From contig OV884059.1 in NCBI GenBank assembly GCA_930367215.1, positions 52,298,957-52,362,956 on the forward strand: a stretch of DNA of 64,000 nt, in the 5' to 3' direction. Origin of the DNA: Pollenia angustigena (taxonomy: Eukaryota > Arthropoda > Insecta > Diptera > Polleniidae). Position numbers and translations under genes: made by a program. Below the pieces are notes generated by a model. The model searched no databases, was not told where the DNA came from, and saw nothing but the letters and a program-made list of their open reading frames with translations. Positions 55,571-64,000 of the stretch are shown piece by piece (positions within the stretch are counted from its first letter, which is position 1; each line of letters opens with the position of its first letter).

Positions 55571-57400
55571 TTAAAGTAACTTTAAATTTAGCACGTCGGC
55601 AGACGAAGCGTACCGCTTTACATTAATTGACATATCAGAAATATTTGGTATGAAGCAATGAAACTTTTGCGTTCCAGTTATAGTTTTGACATTATTATAT
55701 CTGTTTTGAATTCGTCGCTCAATGGCATCGTGTTCTTTTTGAGTGCATAAAACTGTGTTAATGGCAATTTCCTTGCTTTGAATCCACGAAAACAAATGTT
55801 GTACATTAAGGATCTGGTCAGTATATGGCCTTTGCAAACTTGCCTTAGTCGCCATGCGTTTTAGGGCTCCCCCTAACGCATCGCATGGGCCCTTATCGTG
55901 GGACGTCGCGAAAAAGTGCCACTCGACCTTGCAGTTTTGTTCTTCTTCAATTATGCAAAGATTGTAAAAATTTTTTTTATTCTTGTACTGAGAAGCCGCG
56001 CCGTCTGAGAAAAACGTTACTTTGTCGATTGCATCGAATTTTGATCTTAAGAATTCAAACAGTTTCATTTGAAATAAATAAACGGACACATAATTATGAG
56101 CTAAACTCTCCGCGACAACAACAAGGCTTACGGTCTGTAGTTCGTTATCTTCGTTTTTGAAATAAATGCAAAAAGGATGCACCGTGCACTTGTCGTTTGC
56201 CCAGTGATAAGCCTGAATTTCATCCTGAACGAGAAAAGTGTAATTCTCGGCGAAGTCGCTTATCACAATGAATTCATTTTGGGCTAATTTCTCCTTACTT
56301 TCCTTTAGAAATTTCGATTGCATCTCGGATATGAAATGGTGCGCCTTCAGTTCATTCAACTTGAATTCGAATTCCTCTATGAATTCCGGAATCTGCTTTA
56401 CCACGGTCTCAAGGGAACATCTGCCGCTGCTAATTATCCACTGTTTGAAATGCACCTCCTGAATTAACAACTGTTCAAACTTTTCCGCCAAATATTGCTC
56501 TAGCTCGTCAATCTTCGGACAATTGTCGCATTTGGACAGATGACAATTTTCCGTGGGGTATGCGCACAACGACTTCGACAGGAGGTCCCTATATGTTTCA
56601 ATTTCACCGTGAAATACTTTCAATTTCTTGCATGGAAAGAAAATTAATTTGATGTTTTGATGAAACATGCAAACGCAGACTGAATGCGTTCCGTGCCTGT
56701 CTAATGCCAACACGCATTCTTTTGGTCGTAGGATGGCAAACTTAGAAAATCCCACTTTTTCTGCTGGGTATTTCTCATTGAACTGATGGTATGCTTCGGA
56801 TAGATTACATAATAATAATCTGCGCTGCTTGTGTACTTTTTCTCCATCTTCACGTGTGATAACATAGTCACGTGTACCTGGGCAGGCGCGGCTGTTGTCA
56901 TCATTGCAGTAAAAATCTTGAATCAGTTTCACCGTTGCTTCGCTGAGGGTCCTTGAGCCAAATTTCTTGGTGGGAGTCGCCAATATGCCCTTCTGTCGAA
57001 CTAATTCTTTGCTTCTTCTCGCGATGTAAAAAGATGTTTGAAACTGTTCAGAAATCTTGCGTATAGACCATGATTGAGGCAGCACAGATAAAATGAGATA
57101 TTTCTCCGGAAAAGTGGTCGCTAAATTGAATTTTCTTTTAAACTGCTCAATCATTTGTTTGCCGTCATCAACGTCATCTGCTTGACTGCATTTGTTATCA
57201 GAGCCTTCATCAAATATTGTCGCGATTGCACTCATAACCTTGCCTTTTTTCTCTTTCCTGTATGTTTCACTTCGCAACTTTCTTTTTCTAATAGGCGTTT
57301 CACCTAAAGTTGTAATAGCCTCATTCAAAGGACTCAAAGACATATTGACCATCGGAATGTCTGCCTCACTATCAGATGAAATATTTTGTTCACTTGTCAT
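55571..57400 (-). CDS. Transposase-like protein, DDD/E type, unassigned family
   Basis: 609 codons, open throughout. Residues 1-60 are acidic then basic, a likely nuclear targeting region. Residues 100-140 read LPQSWSIRKISEQFQTSFY, a possible helix-turn-helix. The core has ISDFAENYTFLVQDE (D382), FFSDGAASQYKNKKNF (D466) and FFATSHDKGPCDALGG (D507, or E493 just before), which I take as the catalytic acids. The DFAENY...SDGAASQYKN...KGPCD signature is one I recall from many uncharacterised invertebrate transposon proteins. It is the only long ORF between the TIRs. A 66-codon ORF lies upstream in the same frame, separated by two TAA codons. Confidence 0.8.
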   Translation of the reverse strand: MTSEQNISSDSEADIPMVNMSLSPLNEAITTLGETPIRKRKLRSETYRKEKKGKVMSAIATIFDEGSDNKCSQADDVDDGKQMIEQFKRKFNLATTFPEKYLILSVLPQSWSIRKISEQFQTSFYIARRSKELVRQKGILATPTKKFGSRTLSEATVKLIQDFYCNDDNSRACPGTRDYVITREDGEKVHKQRRLLLCNLSEAYHQFNEKYPAEKVGFSKFAILRPKECVLALDRHGTHSVCVCMFHQNIKLIFFPCKKLKVFHGEIETYRDLLSKSLCAYPTENCHLSKCDNCPKIDELEQYLAEKFEQLLIQEVHFKQWIISSGRCSLETVVKQIPEFIEEFEFKLNELKAHHFISEMQSKFLKESKEKLAQNEFIVISDFAENYTFLVQDEIQAYHWANDKCTVHPFCIYFKNEDNELQTVSLVVVAESLAHNYVSVYLFQMKLFEFLRSKFDAIDKVTFFSDGAASQYKNKKNFYNLCIIEEEQNCKVEWHFFATSHDKGPCDALGGALKRMATKASLQRPYTDQILNVQHLFSWIQSKEIAINTVLCTQKEHDAIERRIQNRYNNVKTITGTQKFHCFIPNISDMSINVKRYASSADVLNLKLL

Positions 57401-57412
57401 TTAACTCTCGGA

Positions 57413-57613
57413 TTATGGCTGCATTTGTTTCAATGCATTTGCTTGTTGAGACAAATCGATTTTACACTTGGGGCAAATGAATTCTGCTTCACCACCGTAT
57501 TGTATATTTAATTCATTCATGTATCGCTTCGAAACACCAGTTAATTTTAATACTTTTATCTTTTTCGAACGATGTCCACTCTTGTTAAACGGATTGCAGC
57601 AAAATTTATTCAT
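57413..57613 (-). CDS. Small zinc-binding ORF upstream of the transposase
   Basis: 66 codons: CCNPFNKSGHRSKK near the N-terminus and ICPKCKIDL near the C-terminus, so a small Cys/His zinc-binding domain is likely. I recall CCNPF-type domains at the N-terminus of related transposon proteins. It is in the same frame as the 609-codon ORF, 13 bases upstream, separated by TAA, three codons and another TAA. Possibly the original N-terminal DNA-binding domain cut off by mutation, or joined by splicing. Confidence 0.6.
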   Translation of the reverse strand: MNKFCCNPFNKSGHRSKKIKVLKLTGVSKRYMNELNIQYGGEAEFICPKCKIDLSQQANALKQMQP

Positions 57614-57863
57614 TTTACTTTAAATTGTCTTTACAGCTTCACTCTTTACTTTACAAAAAAAAAACACTTTAACACTTTCACGTTTAGTATTCAACTGAAA
57701 TTTGACTCAGAGTGTGTGAAGTATTTATATTTATTTTTTGGTAAAAAATAGGTAAAAAAATAAGCGATATTTGCTTTTCTTTAATAGGAAAATTTGCGTG
57801 AACTACTGGTCATAAAATGTTTTTTAAAGAGGGACTTAATTGGTTACTGCCAATAAGCCGACC

Positions 57864-58031
57864 ACAGGTCATAAAATGTTTTGCAAATTTTTTAAATTAC
57901 CAGGTAATAAATATTTCGCCATATTTATGGAAAATCCGTGTTTTATGACTTTTTTTTGCACGTGTAATTTTAGGCGAAATATTTATTACCTGGTAATTTA
58001 AAAAATTTACAAAACATTTTATGACCTGTAG
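57864..58031. repeat. 168-bp palindromic element between transposase and right TIR
   Basis: Arms of about 60 bp begin CAGGTCATAAAATGTTTTG and run through AATTACCAGGTAATAAATAT on both sides of a short centre with TTTATGGAAAATCCG. An extra half copy of GGTCATAAAATGTTTT lies near 57811. Possibly a MITE inserted upstream of the transposase. Confidence 0.75.
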
Positions 58032-58716
58032 CCTCAGTCGGGTTTGGTGTGCCATTACATGCCACTGCTGCTATTATCCATGGATTTATGGCCGATCTTG
58101 TGAAGGCAGGCAGACCATATTCACTACACACTCAACTTGGGGCTCTTAAAAAAAAAATTGATTTTTTCTTCATAAATGTATTTTTAACTGTAAAATAATT
58201 TTTAAAATGTATTTTTAACAAGGTGGTCTCTTAAATGCTCTTCTCCTGTCCAAACAAGGAGTCGGGGCCCATTTTTTTATTGCTGATTCTTAAAGCAAAA
58301 ATTATAAGGAATCCAAAAAAAAAAAAAAAAAATTAGCCGGAAAATTTAGGAGCTTCTGTGGAAAATCGGAAAATTTAATTTTCTTGGGAAAATTTAAAGG
58401 TAAATTTCTAAGAAAAATTAGGAAAATTTTATTTTTCAATTAAAGCCTGATTCAATACCTTTCCAACGAGCTATCACTCGTCGCTTTAGTAGTTTTTTTT
58501 AAAAACAACTTTCAATGAGGTCCCTTATGAAGAATTCTTCAATTTTGTCACATGACAGTGGTGTACACCACCACTAAACCAGTCACTATAAAAAAATATG
58601 TAGGTACATTATTTTTTGCTGGGCAATCGATTGAGACTATTTATTTTAAAATCGGAGAGGGGTCGTCCAAAAGGTGATCGCTTTCATATGGAATTGCTCT
58701 ATAAATTTATGACCAG

Positions 58717-61101
58717 TAGCTCGTTTCTGTATTTCTCGCATCGTAAAATTTCTTACATGAAGTGTGAAACAAAAAATTCCATCGTTTCTCGATTTATGAG
58801 ATAAAAGTGTTTCTGTATTTTAATGCGAAAACAGACACAACAAATTCTGTTTATATTGGAATATTTCCAGTCAAATAAAAGCGAAACGTCAACAAAAGAA
58901 ATAAATATAATAAAAACAGGGCTGCCAGATTTGACGAGTTATCGTCATCTTGACGATTTTTTGTTCCGATATTAACAAAGTGACGTTTTGATGATTTTTG
59001 CTAAAGTGACGAAAGCAAAAGCAAAAACAATATCAAAAATATTTTATAATTTTGTTGTTACTTTCTATAGAAATTCATTTTGAATTCTTAAATTTCAAAC
59101 ACTTCTATTTTGTGGCGTTGAAAATTGAAAAAAAAATAATATGAATGTCTGTAGAAAGCAACAACAAATTTATAAAATATTTTTGATTTTGGATTTGCTT
59201 TTAATGAAATTGTTGGCGTTGCGTTTTACACTTAGTCTTCGAAATAAGATAATTGTAAATATTTTTATATGTTTGTTTATTAAAAAAAAAAGATATCTTT
59301 AGAAACAAGGGTTAAATTTTTACAGTACTTTTCGCTTATAGTCACATCCTTTAGTTGCAACCATACCGTGGACTATATCGGTAATGTGACTATAAGGCTA
59401 ATTCACATATATGCCACTATGACGAATATAATCGAATATAATCAAGTTATGTGAATAAAGGAAATTAAAAATGCATATAAATTACACCGACATCAGGCTT
59501 ATGGCTTTACAACAGAGTTGCATACTCTATAAAAGATAGTTAAAATAATAACAAGACATTTCATAACTGATACTAACGGCAAAAACTAATTTTTTACGAG
59601 TAGAGAGTTGATGACAAAAATTAAATGATTTAATTCATTCTTTCTTTGGATGGATTTTTGATTCGAAAACTAAAAAGAACTTAGTAAATTTTGCTTATGT
59701 GACAATAACGCCATTAATTTGCTTTACTCTTCCCTTTGACTACTGTTGATAAATGGCATATATGGCAAATGTGCTTATATCGCTAAATGGACTATAACGT
59801 TAATACTTTATATTAAATTTACTTATAGCGGCAAAATAAACAGATAAAATGGACTATATCGCTAATGTGACTATAAGCGTTGTGACTATAAACGAAAAGT
59901 ACTGTATATGTATCCCTATTGTGTAAATTGTCCTCGAAATTGTTTGTCTCTTCCCTAAAAAATGTATCGGCAAAAGCAAAATTTCGAGGGAAAGTAATGG
60001 ACCGACTTGGCTTATTTTGAACATTTAAGACTACTTATATATATATATATAAAGTATGATTGATATTTGATATTCTTATCTTATGTGTACACTTTTGTTC
60101 CAAAACCATTATTCCGGCAAGAAAGAAATTTGTTTGTCTCCCAGTAAAAACTTTTTCAAAATGGATAGCTTCTTTCACTCGTTATTTAGTAGAATATTTA
60201 TAATACTGTTATCAAAGCTGATTTAATTTAAAAATTTTCCATTTTGATCTCGGTTTTTGTAAATATGTATATATATATATATATATATATATTTAAAAAA
60301 AAGGATGTATGTTTTATTAAACTTGGTTTCTTTTTGCTATTGTAAAAATATTTATTTTATTTTTTGTTTAAAATGATATTTTCTCATGCCTTTGTGTAAC
60401 TTCTTCAGGGAAAAATAACAATTTAAAATTGTTATCGGATTAAAGAAAATAAATAATTTTTTTAAAAAATAATCCTCCAGCTTAACAAAATAAATATATA
60501 AATTTAATGAAATTATTAAATACCCATGAACTTTATGTTTTTGTTTGATTATTCTATAATAAAAGTCGAAACAAATTTGTTTAAAATTGATTTTAAATTG
60601 CACGATTCTTAAAACAAAAAAGACGATCTTTTTTATTTTTTTCTCAGGAAATTGACGATTTTGACACAAATTTATCTGGCAACACTGATTAAAACCAAAA
60701 CAAGAAAAGGCTAAAAAAAATTTAGTATAACGAAATATAACAATTGTTTTTTGTTTATTTTCATCATATAAATTATGCATTCATCATTTATATTCCTTCT
60801 ATTTTTTTTATTTATTTTAAAAAAATAGTATATAAACATATTTTAAATTCAAAATATTTACATTTTGTTTTTCCCGCCACCAATTTCAAATGTGACTTAT
60901 TTTGACAGTTGTTGAAAGAAACTTTTCGCAAAATATTGTTATAGAAACACTTTTTCTCGCATCCTTCCAATAATTGCTGGAAAATTATTTAAATGACAGA
61001 TAATTCTCGCAAAACAAAAGATACAGAAACACGTGTGTGAGAAAAACCATTTTTTGTTTAATTTCACACTATTTTTGTTGCAATTCACACGTTTCATACT
61101 A
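58717..61101. mobile_element. TIR-A copy 3, right end shortened
   Basis: The left end TAGCTCGTTTCTGTATTTC matches copies 1 and 2 except for one base. CAG flanks both sides (58714-58716, 61102-61104). The right part follows the other copies up to TTCACACGTTTCAT and then ends ACTA, lacking about 55 bp including the inner TIR. It lacks the inner GGCCCATAA element and carries its own MITE at 59323-59904. Without that it is about 1.8 kb. Confidence 0.8.
59323..59904. mobile_element. 582-bp Tc1/mariner-like MITE, TA duplication
   Basis: Inverted ends CAGTACTTTTCGCTTATAGT and, as complement, CAGTACTTTTCGTTTATAGT, flanked by TA at 59321-59322 and 59905-59906. Absent from TIR-A copies 1 and 2. Several GGACTATA and TGACTATA repeats inside. 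The CAGT terminus and TA target fit Tc1/mariner. Confidence 0.9.
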
Positions 61102-61104
61102 CAG

Positions 61105-61571
61105 TATCAATATTAATAAGGTTGGAACAAAGACTATAAATAGTATATAAAGATGTTGCACTTAGTACATTTGAAATTTTCAAAAATTTTGTGCTTCTTA
61201 ATGATGAGGGGGGAAGTAACAAGAAAGCAAAAACTTCGTGCTCACATTCAGAGAACTAAAGAGAGCAAGAAACCACATGCATTAATACATACACATGTTT
61301 GCTGTTTTTGCCAGCCAAAGTGTGTGTGTGTTTGTGTTTTTTTTTTCGTTGAAACCGGTATTTGGTATTTTTTTTAATTGATTTCGTTTTGTTTTCAAAC
61401 AATTTATGTGCAAATAACCTACGTAAGAGGGAATGCGACCAATTGCGTAATTGTAGGGCAGCAGTATGTGTTTTATTTTTGTAAAAATTAAACTATATCG
61501 ATTTGCACCGAATTATAATTCCATTTTTTAGATTATTTAATTACGTACTTACCATGTGTGTATGTATACAT
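61105..61571. other. No gene recognised
   Basis: Contains a 74-codon open frame at 61153-61377 that runs into TGTG/T-rich sequence and has no recognisable domain. Confidence 0.4.
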
Positions 61572-61573
61572 TA

Positions 61574-61905
61574 GGGCGGGTCGATTTGTATGGATGAAAA
61601 AAAAATTAAAAATCGTAAAGCAAAAACGTACTATACATAAAATTCTAAGAAAATTCTCCTTAGAAACCATGGGTCCAAAATAAAATCCTAATCCGCGCCT
61701 CTCGACTTGAACATTTTTTTACTTTTTGGAAAAAGCTAATTTTTAAAAAAAATTTTTTTTTGCAAAGGCGGGCATATAAATTTTCAAGTCGAGAGGCGCG
61801 GATTAGGATTTTATTTTAGACCCATGGTTTCTTCGGAGAATTTTCTTAGAATTTTATGTAGATTACGTTTTTTATATACGATTTAAAAAAAAAATCGACC
61901 AGCCC
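61574..61905. mobile_element. 332-bp fold-back MITE with GGGC(G/T)GGTCGATTT ends
   Basis: Arms of about 150 bp are complementary over most of their length (TAAAATCCTAATCCGCGCCT and GAGAATTTTCTTAGAATTTT are clear blocks). Flanked by TA at 61572-61573 and 61906-61907. No coding potential. Confidence 0.85.
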
Positions 61906-61982
61906 TAGTATACATACTTATATCAAACGAATTTAAAAATAAAAAGAGTGTTTTTTTCTTACTATTTACTATGAGTATGGGT

Positions 61983-62156
61983 GAGTTCCAAAACATCAGT
62001 TGCAAAGCAACCGTGAAAAATTTTACAATGTTATCTGTACCAAAGTTCACTAAAAACAATATCGATGCGTACACAATAATCAAACTAGATATAGTTAAAC
62101 TCTATGATACTTTTTTGACTTTGACTGCAAAGTATTATGATGTTTAGGAACTCAGC
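61983..62156. repeat. Inverted-repeat element with TGAGTTCC ends
   Basis: TGAGTTCCAAAACATCA and, as complement, TGAGTTCCTAAACATCA, about 174 bp apart. No convincing target duplication. Confidence 0.65.
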
Positions 62157-62219
62157 CTATTTATTAATTTAACGTATGAGCTCTTTACAAGTTTAATGGT
62201 TTAAAATTGTAACTTTTTC

Positions 62220-62720
62220 AGTACTTGATAATTTGTATTTGTAAGTTTCCCATGTGGAATGCTTCCGTAGTAATAATAAGAACTAGTAAATTAAGCATCT
62301 CCATCCTGTGTTTATAACATACGTCATTCTCCTCAAACCAAAAAGAATAAATTGAATTTTTGGTACAACTCACGAATTGCCCAACAATAAATTTTTTTAT
62401 GCCTTTCATTTCTTTATTTTGTAAAAATATTTTTTCAAAAACCTTTATGTATATGAATTTAACAAACTTCAAAAAATAAGTCAGAGGGGGTACACAAGCC
62501 TCCAAAGTCGGATTCTTTTTGATAGTTTTTTGCATGAATAAACTTTTCTGAAGGATATGACAAAATTTGCGCTGGTTTTATTATATCCATACGACATTTA
62601 ACGCAAGATATTCCTTGTGCTAAGTAACCAACAAAATATCGACTCGATGTTAATTCTATTGGTACATTGTTGGATGTAAAAGAATCAGCATCTTCATTAA
62701 AATATTCTTCATTTTCATTG
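62220..62720 (-). pseudogene. P/THAP9-like transposase C-terminal fragment, copy 1
   Basis: Minus-strand frames read NEEYFNEDADSF, then IELTSSRYFVGYLAQGISC and VKCRMD, then SDFGGLCTPSDLFFEVC. After a stop and frame change come SCTKNSIYSFWFEEND and a Leu-rich end. The Y-x-GY...C-x2-C followed by F-x-GLC-x-PSD resembles the C-terminal part of P-element/THAP9-type transposases. At least one stop and one frameshift; no N-terminal domain nearby. Confidence 0.5.
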
Positions 62721-62837
62721 TATATACATATCTGCGATTTCTATTTCAGGGGTGTGAGTACTCTCTAATGTACTGCCAGTACTTTGAGTATCTTCTAAAA
62801 AAACTCAATAGCTACTTTGACTGTTTTGATAGTAAAA

Positions 62838-63325
62838 ATTTCAATGATCCCAAATGAAGCATATTTTGATGAAAGTGCCGGCAGCTTTAACTCTGTGAAT
62901 GTGTCAATAGAACTTACTTCTAGTCGATATTTCATTGGCTACATAGCGCAACGAGTATCCTGCACTAAATGCCGAATGGATATGATTAAACCATCTCAAA
63001 TTTTAACATACCCATCAGAAATGTATATCCATACGAAAAACCATGAAAATTAATCTGATTTTGGAAGTTTATGTTCACCCTCTGATTTGTTTTTCGAAAT
63101 ATGCAAAATTAACATAAAAATTTTCGAAAATTTATTTTTAAAGAACAGAGCACACAAAAAAAAGTTATTATGGAGCAGTGCATAGAATGTACTAATAATA
63201 CCATTTATTCGTTTTGGTTTGACGAGAAAAATTATTGTTACAACCATAGATTGGAATTTTTAAATTTGCTTATACTGGTATTACTAAGAATTCCTCTTGG
63301 GAGACATATAAATACAAAACTTTGA
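62838..63325 (+). pseudogene. P/THAP9-like transposase C-terminal fragment, copy 2 (opposite strand)
   Basis: Homologous to copy 1 but on the plus strand: NEAYFDESAGSF, IELTSSRYFIGYIAQRVSC, TKCRMDMIKPSQIL, a TAA, then SDFGSLCSPSDLFFEIC, and after a frame change NTIYSFWFDEKNY and a C-terminal end near 63325 (GRHINTKL then TGA). The protein differs from copy 1 at many residues, so the two are old paralogues arranged back to back. Confidence 0.5.
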
Positions 63326-63639
63326 ATGCTGAAAAAGCTAAAATTTTAAAGCATTAATAGGTATGTACTTGTCGTATTACTCGTCATTATAATCCTATCG
63401 TTAATAATTTTGTAGATCTAATTATGCTTTTGCTGATCCGTGTACGAGGCTATGTCATCAATATAATTATTTGTCTGAATTTGTTGATTATTATTTAAGT
63501 TGTTTAAGTTGCTGTAAAATATAACACTTTTTACATAAATAAATAAAAATAAAAGTATAATATGCGAACAATTTTAATAATATGGCTTTGATTTTATTGG
63601 ATTTCATTCTATATATTCTAAGTAGCGAAATCCACATAC
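63326..63639. other. AT-rich stretch, nothing recognised
   Basis: No ORF, repeat or RNA gene seen. Confidence 0.4.
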
Positions 63640-63785
63640 TTTTTTTGTCCTATCCTAATCCTGCGAAGCTCTTCGCTTGTCTGCAGGAAAGAAACCAGAG
63701 TATCTAACGGGAATCGATCCCGCAACCCCGGCGCTGATCGACTAGCTCACTACCAACCAGCCTACCGGGGCTAGTTGGTAGCTGT
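63640..63785 (-). mobile_element. tRNA-derived SINE with a LINE-type 3' stem-loop
   Basis: On the minus strand a tRNA-like head (GCCCCGGTAGGCTGGTTGGT, then AGTGAGCTAG) carries an A-box-like region, and GCGGGATCGATTCCCGT makes a T-arm with B-box-like loop. A short unrelated body follows. The 3' end CCTGC-AGAC-AAGC-GAAGA-GCTT-C-GCAGG (63660-63687) then matches the stem-loop of LINE-A and LINE-B, and the copy ends in seven A residues. The head cannot fold as a complete functional tRNA. No target duplication found. Confidence 0.8.
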
Positions 63786-63875
63786 GATGTTAACTTTAAT
63801 TTTTTCATTACCTTACGACCCTCTAAAAATTACAGAAATTACCGTACGCAAACGTTTTCAATTAAAGCATTAATG

Positions 63876-63962
63876 TGCTGTTTCCAAATGACAGGCGATT
63901 GATTGTGTAGAAAAATGTATATGAAAAGCACTCAGTCCATCGCCTGTCATTTAGAAACAGCA
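63876..63962. repeat. 87-bp fold-back
   Basis: TGCTGTTTCCAAATGACAGG and, as complement, TGCTGTTTCTAAATGACAGG, arms of about 27 bp with one or two mismatches. Confidence 0.8.
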
Positions 63963-64000
63963 GATAAGAGCAATATTCATAAACAATTTATTTAAAATTT

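Larger units (their letters stand above)
54969..58684. mobile_element. DNA transposon with about 525-bp TIRs and a transposase-like gene
   Basis: The long inverted repeats (54969-55497 and 58160-58684) begin AAAACGATCA and, as complement, AAAGCGATCA. CATATG occurs at 54963-54968 and 58685-58690 but only once in the restored host frame. Because the site is a palindrome and the terminus continues it, the duplication could be read as 6 (CATATG), 4 (ATAT) or 2 (TA) bases. The TIRs have small indels and mismatches. Between them lie the ORF pair at 55571-57613 and a small palindromic element at 57864-58031. I cannot assign the superfamily. Confidence 0.9.

Noticed and set aside
55885..57404. Plus-strand ORFs opposite the transposase (55885-56160, 56268-56462, 57192-57404)
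   Set aside because: Antisense shadows of the 609-codon ORF.
60352..60780. 142-codon minus-strand ORF
   Set aside because: AT-rich Phe/Lys/Ile frame within TIR-A copy 3; the homologous parts of copies 1 and 2 do not keep it open.
63690..63772. A functional tRNA gene
   Set aside because: Only the T arm and an A-box-like segment are present, the cloverleaf cannot be completed and a LINE-type tail follows, so it is a SINE.

Overview
The window is AT-rich eukaryotic DNA made almost entirely of nested transposable elements. I see no convincing host gene, tRNA, rRNA or CRISPR array. The element mix (Bel/Pao LTR retrotransposons, PHD-finger CR1/Jockey-group LINEs, a Jockey-type LINE, hAT, Tc1/mariner-like and Harbinger-like DNA elements) and frequent TACATATGTATG-type repeats suggest an insect, most likely a higher fly. 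The species cannot be named from the sequence. Every long reading frame that can be recognised is of mobile-element origin.

Layout. 1-4070: a decayed Bel/Pao copy (BEL-L, minus strand) split by a 593-bp TA-flanked MITE. 4071-6836: nothing recognised. 6840-11546: copy 1 of a non-coding DNA transposon here called TIR-A (23-bp TIR, CTG duplication), carrying an inner element, a Jockey LINE and a MITE. 11690-34018: a head-to-tail series of four LINE-A copies (A1-A4, minus strand) joined by (ATTACT)n. A3 is split by TIR-A copy 2 (20567-28032), which itself carries a hAT-like element full of further small elements. 34157-34342: a short plus-strand LINE-A end (A5). 34343-37350: LINE-B copy B1 with a GGTTA-tailed short retroposon. 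37379-50146: a complete Bel/Pao element (BEL-R) with near-identical 1.3-kb LTRs, a 5-bp target duplication, a 4.2-kb leader containing a tandem array, frameshifted gag-pol and an extra ORF before the 3' LTR. 50667-54968: LINE-B copy B2, whose ORF1 is split by a 3.7-kb DNA transposon with about 525-bp TIRs and a 609-codon transposase-like ORF (54969-58684). 58717-61101: TIR-A copy 3. 61102-64000: small inverted-repeat elements, two opposed P/THAP9-like transposase fragments and a tRNA-derived SINE.

Because several elements sit in repeats that are also present uninterrupted elsewhere in the window, many insertion sites can be checked against an internal empty site. The TIR-A copies date their passengers, and LINE-A copies provide the empty site for TIR-A copy 2. 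The three observations I rate highest are: (1) LINE-A and LINE-B carry a roughly 250-residue Asn/His/Val repeat domain between reverse transcriptase and a conserved C-terminus; (2) BEL-R encodes a separate 211-aa Arg/Ser-rich protein that repeats the three-finger zinc module of its own Gag; (3) a tRNA-SINE and both LINE families share a 3'-terminal two-part stem-loop whose stems are kept while the loops differ.
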